Positions 9,544-19,256 are shown, numbered from the stretch's first letter. The stretch: 64,000 nucleotides of DNA from Botrimarina hoheduenensis (GCF_007859815.1 NZ_SJPH01000002.1:171824-235823), one strand, 5' to 3'. Notes: generated from the letters alone by a model not told the origin. A program made the numbers and translations.

Positions 9544-10611
9544 GTGCCCGAACATGTCGTGATCATTGGCAGCGGCCCCGCCGGCTGGACCGCCGCCGTG
9601 TATGCCGCCCGTGCGAATCTCCACCCGCTCGTCTTCGAGGGTGCGATCACCGAAGACAATCGCCAGAGCGGCACCTTGCCGCTCGGACAGCTTGCGCTGA
9701 CCACCGAGGTCGAAAACTTTCCGGGGTGGCCCGCGGGCGATCTGTCGGGCTACTTGCGGTCGGCCCTGGACGAAGAGCACCACTGGCTTGCGGACATGCA
9801 CCAGGGCGAAGGGTGCAGCGGGCCCGAGCTGATGCATCTCATGCGTCAGCAAGCCAAGAATTTTGGAACACGGATTCTGACGGACGACGTGGTCGATGTG
9901 GATTTTTCCACACGGCCGTTCAAGATCCGCAGCCGCGACAATCACCCCGAAACGGGCGGGACCAACGAACTCGAAGCGCACGCGGTCATCATCGCCACGG
10001 GTGCCAGCGCAAACTACCTCGGCTTACCTTCTGAAGACCGTTTCAAGAACCAAGGCGTTAGCGCGTGTGCGGTATGCGATGGCGCGCTGCCTCGATTCCG
10101 CGGTAAGGAGCTGATCGTCGTCGGGGGTGGTGACTCGGCGGTGGAAGAAGCCGACTATCTGACCAAGCACGCCGCAAAGGTCTACATGATCCATCGCCGC
10201 GATGCGCTGCGGGCCTCGAAGATCATGGCCGACCGCGCACTCAACAATCCGAAGATTGAGGTGCTGTGGAACACGCAAGTCGCGGAGGTGCTGGGCGACG
10301 ACGACCATGGCATGACCGGCGTGCGGATCGCGAGCACCGCCGGCGAGCCCGATCGTGAGATCGCGGCGACCGGCATGTTTGTGGCGATCGGTCACACGCC
10401 CAACACGAAGTTCCTTAACGGGCAGCTCGACACCAACGCCAAGGGCTACGTGACCTGGACCGTGCCGTTCCGCACCAATACGAGTATCGAAGGGGTTTTT
10501 GCGGCGGGAGACGTCTCGGACGATTACTACCGACAGGCATGCACCGCGGCGGGCACCGGCTGCATGGCGGCTCTCGACGCCGAACGTTGGCTCGCGAGCA
10601 AAGGTCTGTAG
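9544..10611 (+). CDS. trxB: Thioredoxin reductase with an extra ~27-residue insertion
   Basis: 355 residues, longer than the usual 310-325. An FAD-dependent enzyme that passes electrons from NADPH to thioredoxin in the cytoplasm. Seen: FAD site [20 protein letters not shown] (residues 7-26), redox pair C175-AVC178, NADP site [15 protein letters not shown] (192-206), and the C-terminal FAGD-type motif [16 protein letters not shown]. Between the VENFPGWP segment and the [14 protein letters not shown] helix there is an insertion (about residues 66-92) rich in His, Asp and Glu and containing one extra Cys (C91), not usual in TrxB. Start is GTG 9544; no strong ribosome site precedes it. It diverges from cstA. 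A ferredoxin- or flavodoxin-type reductase relative is possible, but the NADPH motif favours TrxB. Confidence 0.9.
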   Translation: MPEHVVIIGSGPAGWTAAVYAARANLHPLVFEGAITEDNRQSGTLPLGQLALTTEVENFPGWPAGDLSGYLRSALDEEHHWLADMHQGEGCSGPELMHLMRQQAKNFGTRILTDDVVDVDFSTRPFKIRSRDNHPETGGTNELEAHAVIIATGASANYLGLPSEDRFKNQGVSACAVCDGALPRFRGKELIVVGGGDSAVEEADYLTKHAAKVYMIHRRDALRASKIMADRALNNPKIEVLWNTQVAEVLGDDDHGMTGVRIASTAGEPDREIAATGMFVAIGHTPNTKFLNGQLDTNAKGYVTWTVPFRTNTSIEGVFAAGDVSDDYYRQACTAAGTGCMAALDAERWLASKGL

Positions 10612-10741
10612 CCGACCCAGCTTGCCAGCGGAGAGCCAGGAAGTTGTACGTCAGCTAGCGATCGTTTGGATTGCCTGCGCCGATAACCGCCCCCCTCGAT
10701 CCGCTCGACATCTTTGCCATCACCTGTCTCTGTGACGCATC

Positions 10742-12148
10742 ATGCAGAACTTCTCGGTCAAGGAGGCCCGGCAAGAGTCGGCAATCGGCGTGGCGGCCAC
10801 GGTCAGTGGCTGGATCCGCACCCGGCGTGACTCGAAGGGGGGGTTCAGCTTCCTGGAAGTGAACGACGGCTCTTGCCTGGGAAACCTTCAGGTCGTCGCT
10901 CCCGCCGAGCTGACAAACTATGAGTCCGAGGTTCGTCACCTGACCGCCGGCTGCAGCGTGCGCGTGGTTGGTCAAATCGTGGCTTCGGGAGGAGCGGGGC
11001 AAGCGACCGAGCTGCGGGCGGAGGCGATCACCATCTATGGCGGTGCCGACCCCGAGACCTACCCGCTTCAGAAGAAGCGACACACGCTGGAGAAGCTCCG
11101 CGAGTGGGCCCACTTGCGACCGCGCACCAACGCTATCGGTGCCGTCATGCGCGTGAGGAACCGCGTATGCCGATCGATCCACGACTTCTTTCAAGAAGAC
11201 GGGTTTCTGTATATCCAGACGCCGATCATCACCGCCAGCGACTGCGAGGGAGCCGGCGAGATGTTCCGCGTGACCACGCTCGACGCGGATAAGCCCGCCC
11301 GGACCCCCGCCGGAGAGGTCGACTTTGCGCAAGACTTTTTTGGCAAACGCACCCACCTCACCGTTTCCGGGCAGCTTGAAGGCGAGGTCTACGCGTCGGC
11401 GCTCGGCAAGATCTATACGTTCGGCCCCACGTTCCGCGCTGAGAACTCACACACTTCTCGGCATCTGGCCGAGTTCTGGATGGTTGAACCCGAAGCCGCG
11501 TTCTATGAGTTGCCGGACAATATCGATCTGGCTCAAGCGTTTCTCAAGCGGATCGTCGGCGACGTGCTGCGTGACTGCCAAGAAGACTTGGCGCTCTTCA
11601 CCGAACGGATCGACGCCGACCTGATGCCGCGGCTCGAAAAGCTCGTGGCCGACGACTTTGTCCGGCTGCCGTACACCGAAGCGATCACACGGCTGACCGA
11701 TAGTGGCGAGAGTTTCGAGTACCCCGTAACCTGGGGCTCGGACCTTCAGGCAGAGCACGAACGCTTCCTGACCGAGAAACAGTTTGGCGCTCCAGTGGTG
11801 TTGTACGACTACCCGGCTTCGATCAAGCCCTTCTACATGTACGTCAACGAGCCCGACACCGCGGGACGATTGACCGTGCGGGCGATGGACGTTCTCGTGC
11901 CGGGCGTGGGAGAGATTATCGGCGGCAGCCAGCGTGAGCACCGCCTGGAAGTGCTTGAGCGTCGCATGGCAGAGCAGTCGCTCGATCCGGCGGAGTACTG
12001 GTGGTACACCGATCTGCGGCGCTATGGCAGCGTGCCGCACAGCGGCTTCGGGCTGGGCCTGGAGCGGATGGTGCAGTACGTGACCGGAATGGCCAATATC
12101 CGCGACGTGATCCCCTTCCCGCGAACGCCGCTCTCCGCCGAATTCTGA
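10742..12148 (+). CDS. asnS: Asparaginyl-tRNA synthetase
   Basis: 468 residues, the normal length for bacterial AsnRS (class IIb). An N-terminal OB-fold anticodon-binding domain (about 14-110, with [20 protein letters not shown]) is followed by the class II catalytic core. The core shows [21 protein letters not shown] (motif 2 region) and the motif 3 segment [15 protein letters not shown] near the C-terminus, ending with the AsnRS-type [11 protein letters not shown]. It charges tRNA-Asn with asparagine. The ATG at 10742 places the OB fold at the usual distance from the N-terminus. The following unknown gene is convergent with a 13-bp gap. Confidence 0.97.
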   Translation: MQNFSVKEARQESAIGVAATVSGWIRTRRDSKGGFSFLEVNDGSCLGNLQVVAPAELTNYESEVRHLTAGCSVRVVGQIVASGGAGQATELRAEAITIYGGADPETYPLQKKRHTLEKLREWAHLRPRTNAIGAVMRVRNRVCRSIHDFFQEDGFLYIQTPIITASDCEGAGEMFRVTTLDADKPARTPAGEVDFAQDFFGKRTHLTVSGQLEGEVYASALGKIYTFGPTFRAENSHTSRHLAEFWMVEPEAAFYELPDNIDLAQAFLKRIVGDVLRDCQEDLALFTERIDADLMPRLEKLVADDFVRLPYTEAITRLTDSGESFEYPVTWGSDLQAEHERFLTEKQFGAPVVLYDYPASIKPFYMYVNEPDTAGRLTVRAMDVLVPGVGEIIGGSQREHRLEVLERRMAEQSLDPAEYWWYTDLRRYGSVPHSGFGLGLERMVQYVTGMANIRDVIPFPRTPLSAEF

Positions 12149-12161
12149 GCTGACCGCGCCC

Positions 12162-12587
12162 CTACTCTAAGCCTTGCGGCCGGTCTTGCTCACCTAGCGT
12201 TTCGAGAAGCCGCTGGGCCATGCTGTTCGCAGCGCGAGCGCGGGCGTGACGCACGTAATGCCGTCGCGAGTCCTCGAGCAGTTCATCGGGGGTCGAACCC
12301 CTTGCCGCTTTCCATTGACGGATGAAGCCATCGAGCGCGGCCGGATCGCCATCGAGCGCGGCAAAGAGCGCGTCATCGAGCTCTTCCAGTCGTTCCAGCA
12401 CGGGTGGCGCGATGGTTTGGCCACGTTGGGTAACCACACGGTACTGCTCGTATAGCGACTGCTTTTCGGCACGCCGCACGACCGACTCAGGGGTCCGCGA
12501 CTCAGGGGTCCGCGCAGCCGCTACCGTCAGGCTGCTCTCGGGAGCAGGCGTAAAGCGATCGGTCGGCAGAACGGTAGCGGGCAGCAT
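12162..12587 (-). CDS. Hypothetical protein with short N-terminal tandem repeat
   Basis: 141 residues, not recognised. The first ~40 residues are low-complexity (Pro, Thr, Ser, Glu) and include RTPES twice in a row, from a 15-bp DNA duplication at 12484-12513. The rest is predicted helical and charged (VLERLEELDDALFAALDG ... WKAARGSTPDELLEDSRR). No signal peptide or membrane segment is seen. It converges on asnS, and a second - strand gene (coiled-coil protein, ending at 12862) lies upstream. The codon use fits the host, which argues for a real coding sequence, but the start could be further downstream. Confidence 0.55.
   Translation of the reverse strand: MLPATVLPTDRFTPAPESSLTVAAARTPESRTPESVVRRAEKQSLYEQYRVVTQRGQTIAPPVLERLEELDDALFAALDGDPAALDGFIRQWKAARGSTPDELLEDSRRHYVRHARARAANSMAQRLLETLGEQDRPQGLE
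12484..12513 (+). repeat. 15-bp in-frame tandem duplication
   Basis: The unit GACTCAGGGGTCCGC occurs twice head to tail (12484-12498 and 12499-12513), perfectly. The length is a multiple of three, so it adds five residues (RTPES) to the protein encoded on the - strand. It looks like a simple slippage or replication duplication. Confidence 0.9.
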
Positions 12588-12861
12588 ATCGGAGTAGGTA
12601 AATCGAGGTGTCGTTGAAAGATGTGGGCGGCGGTGATCGGCCGGTGGTATCGCTAAGTTTTGAATCGGGGCCAGCTAGTGCCGCCATTGATTCGGTCTGA
12701 ACCGCTAGCAAGACTCCCGAACCAGGCACTAAGTTCGCGCTACGCCGTTGCCAGCGCAGATAGGGGCGTTGGCGTAAGTCCAAGGACGCACCAGCGCTCG
12801 GGGAAGTTCCCCGCGCAGAACGCACCGTTTGCCCACCGAGCGCTTCAGGTGCTACGGAGCG

Positions 12862-13410
12862 TCAGGCCGGTTTGTTCCGCAGCCGGGCAAAACGCTGCGC
12901 AACGGACTCCTCGGCTTCGGCACAGGTTCCGGGGGATTCTTCGCCCCCCTCGGAGCAGGCGGCCGAATCGTCAGAAAAATCGTCCGTCAGCACCGCGTTG
13001 GGTTCCGCCAGCTCTGCTAGCGGCAGCTCGCCCACTTCTTGCAGCTGGGCAGCCAGGGCGTTGTTGGAAGCCTGGGCTTCTAGCAGTTCCTCGGTGCGTT
13101 GCTGCAGGTGCCGTTCGAGTTCGGCCACGCGGTTGCGAGCGAGACCCAGATCGTGCTGCAGGCGTTGTCGCTGTCGCCCTTCTTCTTCTTGCTGCTGCCG
13201 CCACTGGGAGCGTTCTTGTTCGAGTGATTCGTAGGCTTCAGCGACCCGCTGCTCCATGCGGCCGCCGATCTCCTCAAGCTCGCGAACTGCCGACTCGACC
13301 GCGTCGAGCGAAGCGGTGTATTCGTTGGCCAAACGATCCTCGTCATCCTGCCAGCCCTCCAGGAGCTGGCGGATCGGCTCGTGGGGAGCGGCGGCGGAGG
13401 GGTTGGACAT
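12862..13410 (-). CDS. Small coiled-coil protein, function unknown
   Basis: 182 residues. Residues ~20-125 form a long charged helix with heptad character and many Gln/Glu/Arg (e.g. EQERSQWRQQQEEEGRQRQR), predicted to form a coiled coil. The tail is acidic (residues ~140-170) and ends with a basic QRFARLRNKPA motif. No signal peptide or membrane span is visible, so it is probably cytoplasmic. Short coiled-coil proteins of this type with an acidic then basic tail are common in planctomycetes; none has an assigned role that I can name. It lies between the unknown gene at 12162 and the divergent PAD-like gene. The start ATG at 13410 is the natural one for the ORF. Confidence 0.65.
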   Translation of the reverse strand: MSNPSAAAPHEPIRQLLEGWQDDEDRLANEYTASLDAVESAVRELEEIGGRMEQRVAEAYESLEQERSQWRQQQEEEGRQRQRLQHDLGLARNRVAELERHLQQRTEELLEAQASNNALAAQLQEVGELPLAELAEPNAVLTDDFSDDSAACSEGGEESPGTCAEAEESVAQRFARLRNKPA

Positions 13411-13707
13411 AATAGACCCGACACGTCTTCTTCGTATCGGCGGGGATGTGTGCGCCGGCGGGAGAGGGAGAGAGGGACGTACCGAGCAGGTCCCCGGGGG
13501 CCAGAAACAGCCCCGGGGTATCGATGAGGAGTGGGTGTGAGGAATCGCCCAGACGATCCCCCCGCACGTTGAAAACCTAGGTTACGTTCCGCGACCGGTC
13601 AAACGGCTTTTGGCGACGTTTTTTCACGGGGCGGCGTTGCCCTCACCCCCCAAGGGGGGATTAACATAAGCAGCGTGCTCCTCCGTTCCTACTCTGACGA
13701 TTAATCT
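13411..13707. other. Intergenic region upstream of the PAD-like gene
   Basis: About 297 bp between divergent genes, so it should hold promoters in both directions. I see a C6-AA-G6 inverted repeat at 13646-13659 and a T6 run (13619-13624) before it, but no clear -35/-10 pair and no gene. Confidence 0.5.
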
Positions 13708-15174
13708 GTGATGTTTGCTTTTCGCTGGCTCTTGCCGATTGTGTTACTCACGCCCGTGCCGCTCGACGCGCGAGACACGCTTGTCGTGGCCTTTAATGCC
13801 GACGATGACAACCGCAACGGCGTCCGCGATTTTCAAGAGCCGCTCTCGCTATCCGACAACGATGTGGTGATCGCTTGGTCGGCGGAGCAGCTACCCGAGA
13901 ATCTCCGCGTTGCCTGTGATGCTCCACCGGGGGCCATTCGGTTTGCGCTTTCCAGCGATCGCAAGCAGATCGCGGTCGATGCCCTGCGTTCCGCAGACCC
14001 GGACTGGGATGGCACCTTTCGGTTGCATGTCACTACCGATGAGCGGCAAGAGGTTATCGAGGGCCACGTTGCGCCGCTCCGCGTGCGTTCTAGCCTGGCA
14101 CAGGCCCAGACGGTTTTTGTGCGTGAGTTTCCCAACCGCAACGAACGCTTGATCCAACAACTGGGCGAGATCTGTCGTCTTGCCGGCGCCGAGTTGCACG
14201 TGGTCCCGGCCGGTGAGCCCTACGCTTACAACCACATCTGGTTACAAGACACGGTCGAGTTCCTCGAAGCCCAGGGAGCCCCGGTACCGATGACGGTTGC
14301 CCTGTCGGCCAACCGCGCTCGCCGTTTGGATCGGTTCGCCCGCGACCGATTGCTCGGGCCCGGTGTCGGTTACATGCGGGTTGGATCTTATCGAAAAAAA
14401 TTCGCGGAGGGCGAGGGTGGCGTCTCTTGGATCGATTGGTACGGCAATCTCGAGGCCTCACCCCCAACGGACGAGCACCCTGTTGGAAGGATTCTGTACG
14501 GCATCGACAAGCAGCGCGATGCTTCGCTTCACCCGAAAGTGCTTGCTTGGCTCGCGGCACAGTTGGGTGCCGAACCGCTTGCGCTCGACGTCGGTTGGCT
14601 GACGATCAAGCACGTTGATGAGATGGTCTCGTTTCTTCCGGCGAAAGACGGTGGGTTCTTGGTGCTGGTGCCCGATCCGAACGCGGCGCTCGATCGGTTG
14701 CGTCACCTGCGTGACGACGGCTACGGCGACACGCGTCTGCTGGACATCTTCGAAAACCAAACAACCGTCAACTCGGTGCTCGACGACGCCGACTTTGTAG
14801 TCGCAAATCAGCGTTTGTGGCGCGAACGAATCGAGCCGATGTCACGCAAGCTGCTGAAGGAAATTGGTGTACCCCGCGATCGCTTGCGCAGGATGCCGGT
14901 CCTCTTTCAGCCCGATGGCACGCCCCGGACGCCGAATGTGGTGAACTGTCTAGTGCTCCCCGGCACCGAGGGCCAACCCGCGCAGGTCGCGATGGCGGAC
15001 CCCAACGGACCGATGATCGACGGCGTGGACGCGTTCCAGGCAGAGACCCGTAGCCGGCTTTCCGATGCGAACGCCACGCTCCACTTTGTGGACGATCGAC
15101 AGTACCACAAGTGGTCGGGCAACGTTCACTGCGCAACCAACGCCATTCGGCCGTTGCCTGCGGCTCAACGCTAA
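13708..15174 (+). CDS. Predicted secreted protein-arginine deiminase (PAD family)
   Basis: 488 residues. PADs convert peptidyl-arginine to citrulline. All four residues of the PAD catalytic set are seen in order: D181 in HIWLQDTVEF, H302 and D304 in KHVDEMVSFLP, and C475 in GNVHCATN near the C-terminus; W178 matches the conserved Trp of the WxQD motif. An N-terminal hydrophobic segment (about 4-20) looks like a signal peptide, so export is likely. Residues ~25-130 resemble the Ca2+-binding middle domain of PADs, with an EF-hand-like stretch NADDDNRNGVRDFQE (30-44). The two N-terminal Ig-like domain pattern of vertebrate enzymes is reduced to one domain here. Free-arginine deiminase (ArcA) and agmatine deiminase lack this motif order. 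PADs are known in cyanobacteria and vertebrates; activity and substrate here are inferred. It converges on the DUF1559 gene. Confidence 0.88.
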   Translation: MMFAFRWLLPIVLLTPVPLDARDTLVVAFNADDDNRNGVRDFQEPLSLSDNDVVIAWSAEQLPENLRVACDAPPGAIRFALSSDRKQIAVDALRSADPDWDGTFRLHVTTDERQEVIEGHVAPLRVRSSLAQAQTVFVREFPNRNERLIQQLGEICRLAGAELHVVPAGEPYAYNHIWLQDTVEFLEAQGAPVPMTVALSANRARRLDRFARDRLLGPGVGYMRVGSYRKKFAEGEGGVSWIDWYGNLEASPPTDEHPVGRILYGIDKQRDASLHPKVLAWLAAQLGAEPLALDVGWLTIKHVDEMVSFLPAKDGGFLVLVPDPNAALDRLRHLRDDGYGDTRLLDIFENQTTVNSVLDDADFVVANQRLWRERIEPMSRKLLKEIGVPRDRLRRMPVLFQPDGTPRTPNVVNCLVLPGTEGQPAQVAMADPNGPMIDGVDAFQAETRSRLSDANATLHFVDDRQYHKWSGNVHCATNAIRPLPAAQR

Positions 15175-15199
15175 GGTTGAGTTCGTAGTAGGTCGAGCG

Positions 15200-16198
15200 T
15201 TAAGGTGCTTGCCCCCCGTCGGCGCGCATCGCCAGAGTGCGCCATGCGTCGCGCTCGATGTTGTCTTGGTAGAACGAAACCGAACCGTCGAGCCGCGCCG
15301 CGTTTACGCCGCCCGGATGTGCGCTGCGCGAGGTGACGATGGCGTAAGTCGGCCCGCCGCCGCCGCTGAGCTTGCCCTCTTGCCAAGAGTTGTAGTCGTG
15401 ATCGAGTAGCACGCCTCCCTGATCGAGAAGCATCCGGCTGTTGGGTGGCAGCGTTGCAGTGAAGCCCGTGTGATGCACCCGACCGTCGGGCCATTCGGTG
15501 TGTCCGGTGTTTTTGTACTCGGCCGCGGGCACGAGCGCGGCGGCCGTATCGGCGTCGGGGGGGATCGTGGTGCTAGTGGGTTGGGCGTTGCGACGGTAGT
15601 GCTGCCAGCCGAGGACCTCGCTCGCAAGGAGCGTCTTGCTGGCCCCGTCCGTGACACGGCGGAGCTCGAGATTGCTGTCGGGAAAGAAGAGCCCGTCGCC
15701 TCCTTCATTGGTAGCGGGGTCGTAAACGAACCACGTGCCGAAGTTGAAACCGTAGCTCGTCGGGTACAGCAGCACTTTGCCGCCGCCCGGATCACGCACC
15801 AGGAAAGAATTCTCATCGCTCGGGCAACCGAACACGGCGATCTTGAGGCCGTTGATCGGCTGCTGATTATCCCAAGCAAGGGTCAGATCGACCGTGCGAT
15901 ACAGGGCCCCCTCTTCCAGGAACGGCAGCACCCGGCCGTGTACGCCCCAGGCACCGTTGTTGCCGGTGGTGCCCGTGATCTGCGTGCTGGGCGGCAGGTG
16001 GCCGGCGAAGCTCTCAAAGTTCAGTACCGCCAGGGAGAGCTGCCGAAGGTGGTTCACGCAGCTCGATCGCCGCGCTGCCTCGCGCGCCGCTTGCACGGCT
16101 GGCAGCAGCAGAGCCACCAGGATGCCGATGATCGCGACGACCACCAGCAGTTCAACAAGCGTGAAGGCAGCCGTGTAGCGTGTTGCTCGGTAGCGCAT
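15200..16198 (-). CDS. DUF1559 domain protein with type IV pilin-like N-terminus
   Basis: 332 residues. The N-terminus holds a prepilin-type cleavage/methylation motif, [20 protein letters not shown] (residues 11-30), preceded by a short basic leader, so it should be processed by a prepilin peptidase and packed as a pseudopilin-like protein. The rest is the DUF1559 (SBP_bac_10) domain, with [18 protein letters not shown] after the first helix and the terminal [16 protein letters not shown] region. This family is greatly expanded in planctomycetes and its function is not established. It diverges from the M48 protease gene (130 bp between starts) and converges on the PAD-like gene. Confidence 0.93.
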   Translation of the reverse strand: MRYRATRYTAAFTLVELLVVVAIIGILVALLLPAVQAAREAARRSSCVNHLRQLSLAVLNFESFAGHLPPSTQITGTTGNNGAWGVHGRVLPFLEEGALYRTVDLTLAWDNQQPINGLKIAVFGCPSDENSFLVRDPGGGKVLLYPTSYGFNFGTWFVYDPATNEGGDGLFFPDSNLELRRVTDGASKTLLASEVLGWQHYRRNAQPTSTTIPPDADTAAALVPAAEYKNTGHTEWPDGRVHHTGFTATLPPNSRMLLDQGGVLLDHDYNSWQEGKLSGGGGPTYAIVTSRSAHPGGVNAARLDGSVSFYQDNIERDAWRTLAMRADGGQAP

Positions 16199-16327
16199 CG
16201 GGTGCCTCTCAGAAGTTTCGATAGGGCGGCCTATTCTCCGGGGGGAGCCGGAGGAAATCGTTGTCCAATCCTGCTAATCTATCGGGTCAGCCAAACGGCA
16301 CGCAATCTCACGAGCCAGGAACCCGCT

Positions 16328-17317
16328 ATGTCGCGATTTCCCTTTCCGATGCCAACCCGTCGCTTCCCGCACCGATCCGATTCGCAGGGGTCGCGCCTGC
16401 CCGGAGGGTACGACCAGCGCGACCGTCCGCCGTTTGGAGTGGGCCGTCCTCAGGCCCCCTCGGGGGGGGCTTCGCTCGGCAGCGGGGGGCTGAAAGTCCG
16501 GCTGCTGATCGCGCTGGCGCTCGCGGTCTTCGCCCTGCTCTCGTACTACGGCAACCCGGGCGACGTGAACCAGATCACCGGCGAGCGCGAGCGCGTCGCC
16601 CTGCCCGAAGAAGACCAAGAGATGGCGCTCGGTCGGCAGGCCGCACCGGAGATGGTCCGTCAGCACCGCGGTGTGTCAAGTGATGCCGAGGCGCGAGCGC
16701 TGGTCGATCAGATTGGCCGCCAGCTGCTCGCGGGTCTTGAAATCTGGATCGCCGAGAAGCAAGCCGAAACCGGTGCCGAACTCCGCAACCCGTACGACTT
16801 TGAGTTCACCCTGCTCGCGGATCCCAGTACCGTGAATGCCTTTGCGTTGCCCGGCGGGCAGGTGTTCATCACCGAGGCCCTCTTTAGCCGTCTCAACACC
16901 CGCGGCGAGCTGGCGGGCGTGCTGGGGCACGAGATCGGTCACGTGATCGATCGCCATGGCAACGAACGGATGGCGAAGCAGCAGCTCTTTAGCGGGCTGG
17001 CGGCCGCCGGCGGTGTTGCCGGAGGCGATGCCAACTCGGCCCGCATGGCCCAAATGGCCGCGCAGTTTATCCAGATGAAGTACGGCCGCGACGACGAGCT
17101 ACAGAGTGACCGCTGGGGCGTAATCCTGTGCGAGAAAGCGGGCTACGATCCGCGTGCGATGGTGGGCGTGATGAAGGTGCTGGACGAAGCCTCGCCCAGC
17201 GGTGGCCCGCCCGAGATGATGAGCACCCACCCGAAGCCCGCCAACCGCATCGCCTACATCGAACAGGTTATCCGCGACGTGTTCCCCAACGGCGTGCCGG
17301 GCGGCCTGCGGCCGTGA
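16328..17317 (+). CDS. M48-family membrane-anchored metalloprotease
   Basis: 329 residues from ATG 16328; the frame is open further upstream, but that stretch is antisense to the DUF1559 gene. After a Gly/Pro/Arg-rich cytoplasmic N-terminus (1-55) there is one membrane segment (about 56-72, LLIALALAVFALLSY), then the M48 catalytic domain. The zinc site is H201-E-I-G-H205 (LGHEIGHVIDRH), with the third ligand likely the Glu of the DDELQSDRWG segment near residue 250. M48 proteases include HtpX and the BepA/LoiP periplasmic proteases that survey outer-membrane assembly. The single anchor and periplasmic-type domain resemble LoiP more than the multi-span HtpX. The substrate is unknown. Confidence 0.9.
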   Translation: MSRFPFPMPTRRFPHRSDSQGSRLPGGYDQRDRPPFGVGRPQAPSGGASLGSGGLKVRLLIALALAVFALLSYYGNPGDVNQITGERERVALPEEDQEMALGRQAAPEMVRQHRGVSSDAEARALVDQIGRQLLAGLEIWIAEKQAETGAELRNPYDFEFTLLADPSTVNAFALPGGQVFITEALFSRLNTRGELAGVLGHEIGHVIDRHGNERMAKQQLFSGLAAAGGVAGGDANSARMAQMAAQFIQMKYGRDDELQSDRWGVILCEKAGYDPRAMVGVMKVLDEASPSGGPPEMMSTHPKPANRIAYIEQVIRDVFPNGVPGGLRP

Positions 17318-17369
17318 TTGAAACGCTGAAAAAGAGCGTTGGATGTCGATCGTAAACAAGCCGACCAAC

Positions 17370-17374
17370 AGGAG
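17370..17374 (+). promoter_or_regulatory. Ribosome binding site of the VOC-fold gene
   Basis: AGGAG at 17370-17374 lies 8 bases before the ATG at 17383. It is one of the few strong Shine-Dalgarno sites in the window and fixes the start. Confidence 0.7.
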
Positions 17375-17382
17375 ACCTATCA

Positions 17383-17859
17383 ATGAACGAGTTAGTGACC
17401 TGCCTGTGGTTTGATCGTGGCGAAGCCCGACAGGCGGCCGATTTTTATGCGGCCACGTTCCCTGATAGCCATGTGGATTGCGTCAATCACGCGCCGGGAG
17501 ATTTTCCCAGTGGCGAAGCGGGGCAGGAGTTGACCGTCGAGTTCACGGTGCTTGGGCGACGGTTTGTCGGACTCAACGGGGGCCCCAACTTCAGGCCCAA
17601 CGAAGCGGTCAGCTTCATGGTGTTGACCGACAATCAGATAGAAACCGATCGGTACTGGGACGCCATTCTCTCAAGTGGTGGTGCCGCCAGCGCTTGTGGT
17701 TGGTGCAAAGATCGCTGGGGATTTTCTTGGCAGATCACGCCCAGGCGACTGCTCGAGCTGATCACGAGCAAAGACCCCCCCCATGCCAAGCGTGCCTTCG
17801 AAGCGATGATGACGATGACAAAGATCGATCTGGCGGCCCTGGAACGGGCGATCTCTTAG
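17383..17859 (+). CDS. VOC-superfamily protein (PhnB / 3-demethylubiquinone methyltransferase-like)
   Basis: 158 residues. Begins with the family-typical [20 protein letters not shown] and contains [38 protein letters not shown] and [14 protein letters not shown], the set shared by the small glyoxalase/VOC proteins often misnamed 3-demethylubiquinone-9 3-methyltransferases. A single domain of paired beta-alpha-beta-beta-beta units. No metal ligand set can be assigned with confidence. It is a soluble cytoplasmic protein. It lies downstream of the M48 gene and converges on carA. Its molecular role is not known. Confidence 0.88.
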   Translation: MNELVTCLWFDRGEARQAADFYAATFPDSHVDCVNHAPGDFPSGEAGQELTVEFTVLGRRFVGLNGGPNFRPNEAVSFMVLTDNQIETDRYWDAILSSGGAASACGWCKDRWGFSWQITPRRLLELITSKDPPHAKRAFEAMMTMTKIDLAALERAIS

Positions 17860-17883
17860 AGAACCCCGCTGCGCAGGCACCGC

Positions 17884-19029
17884 TCAGCGCATCGCTGCCA
17901 TGAAGCGGTCGAACAGATAGTGGCTGTCGTGCGGGCCGGCGGAGGCCTCGGGATGGTACTGCACGCTGAACGCCGGTGTGGCGGTGCCCGCCAAGCCGCG
18001 GTGCTGGACCCCTTCGATCGTGCCGTCGTTGAGCGAAACGTGTGTCACCTCTAGATCGGAGGGCAACGAATCCGCTTCGACCGCGAAGCCGTGGTTCTGG
18101 CTCGTGATCTCCACCTTGCCGGTCGCGAGATCCTGCACCGGATGGTTGGAGCCCCGGTGGCCGAACTTCAGCTTGAAGGTCTTGGCACCGCACGCTAGCG
18201 ACAGCAGCTGGTGCCCCAAACAGATGCCAAAGATCGGCTTCTTGCCGACCAGCTGAGCGATCGCTTGGCTGGCGTAAACGAGCGGTTCCGGGTCGCCCGG
18301 GCCGTTGGAAAGGAACACCCCGTCTGGCTCGAGGGCGAGCACCTCGTCGGCGGTGGTCTGGCCGGGCACGAGCGTCACGCGGCAGCCGTTGCCCGCCAAG
18401 TGACGGGGGATGTTCCATTTCATGCCATAGTCATAGGCCACCACATGCGGGCCGGCGCTGCCGGCGGGCTGACTGCCGCTGCCATCCAGACGGGTCCAGC
18501 AGCTGAGCGGCTCGCTCCACGTGCCACGCTCGGCGGGGGTGACCTCGCTCACCAGATCGCGCCCCACGAGGCCGGCGCTCGCTCGCGCCTTGGCGATGAG
18601 GCTTTCGTCGTCCAGGTCACGCGTCGAAAGCACGCCGCGCATGGCACCCGACGAGCGCAGCCGTCGCACTAGCGCGCGGGTGTCGATCGCCTCGATCGCC
18701 ACCACTCCGTGACGGCGGAGGTAATTATCGAGTTTGATCTCGCTGCGAAAGTTGCTCGCGATGCGGCTGTTCTCGCGCACCACAAAGCCGGTCACCTTGG
18801 GAGTTGCGCTCTCCGTGTCTTCACTGCTGATGCCATAGTTGCCGATCTGCGGGTAGGTCATCGTGACGATCTGACCCGTGTAGCTCGGGTCGGTCAGCAC
18901 CTCTTGGTAGCCCGTCATCGAGGTGTTGAAGCAGACCTCTCCCGCCACCTCCCCTTCGGCACCAATTGACAGGCCGGTGAAGACCGTACCGTCTTCCAGG
19001 GCGAGCTTGGCGGGCGTCGATTCGGGCAT
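17884..19029 (-). CDS. carA: Carbamoyl-phosphate synthase small subunit
   Basis: 381 residues, normal for CarA. It hydrolyses glutamine and channels ammonia to CarB for carbamoyl phosphate (arginine and pyrimidine synthesis). N-terminal domain 1-185 (FNTSMTGYQEVLTDPSYTGQ at 34-53), then a class I glutamine amidotransferase: nucleophile C270 in FGICLGHQ, and the catalytic His/Glu in VQYHPEASAGPHD near the C-terminus. The partner carB is in this window but about 18 kb away on the other strand, so the two are not an operon here. It diverges from the small membrane protein gene at 19257. Confidence 0.97.
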   Translation of the reverse strand: MPESTPAKLALEDGTVFTGLSIGAEGEVAGEVCFNTSMTGYQEVLTDPSYTGQIVTMTYPQIGNYGISSEDTESATPKVTGFVVRENSRIASNFRSEIKLDNYLRRHGVVAIEAIDTRALVRRLRSSGAMRGVLSTRDLDDESLIAKARASAGLVGRDLVSEVTPAERGTWSEPLSCWTRLDGSGSQPAGSAGPHVVAYDYGMKWNIPRHLAGNGCRVTLVPGQTTADEVLALEPDGVFLSNGPGDPEPLVYASQAIAQLVGKKPIFGICLGHQLLSLACGAKTFKLKFGHRGSNHPVQDLATGKVEITSQNHGFAVEADSLPSDLEVTHVSLNDGTIEGVQHRGLAGTATPAFSVQYHPEASAGPHDSHYLFDRFMAAMR

Positions 19030-19256
19030 AGCGAAACCGCAGTCGTTAGTCGGGAGCGAAGCAAAGGCTGAGGAGGATGCCGTATTGTCTCTCGGCCCTC
19101 GGGAGGGTTCAACGGGCCGGCGGCTGGGTGGAAGCCGATTCGGGGCAAGATTAGTTCTTGCCCGGCGAATAGCCTGAAAACAACGCTGCCCGACGGCAAC
19201 GCTTGCCGACGCGGAGCGGATTCCCCCCCGTATTAAAATAGGGAGATTGTCGCATC

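Noticed and set aside
12502-12825. A 107-codon - strand ORF between the two small unknown genes
   Set aside because: Overlaps the better-supported gene at 12162-12587, Arg/Ser-rich, no motif.
13646-13659. C6-AA-G6 hairpin as an intrinsic terminator
   Set aside because: The loop is only two bases and no T tract follows; it lies just upstream of a start codon.
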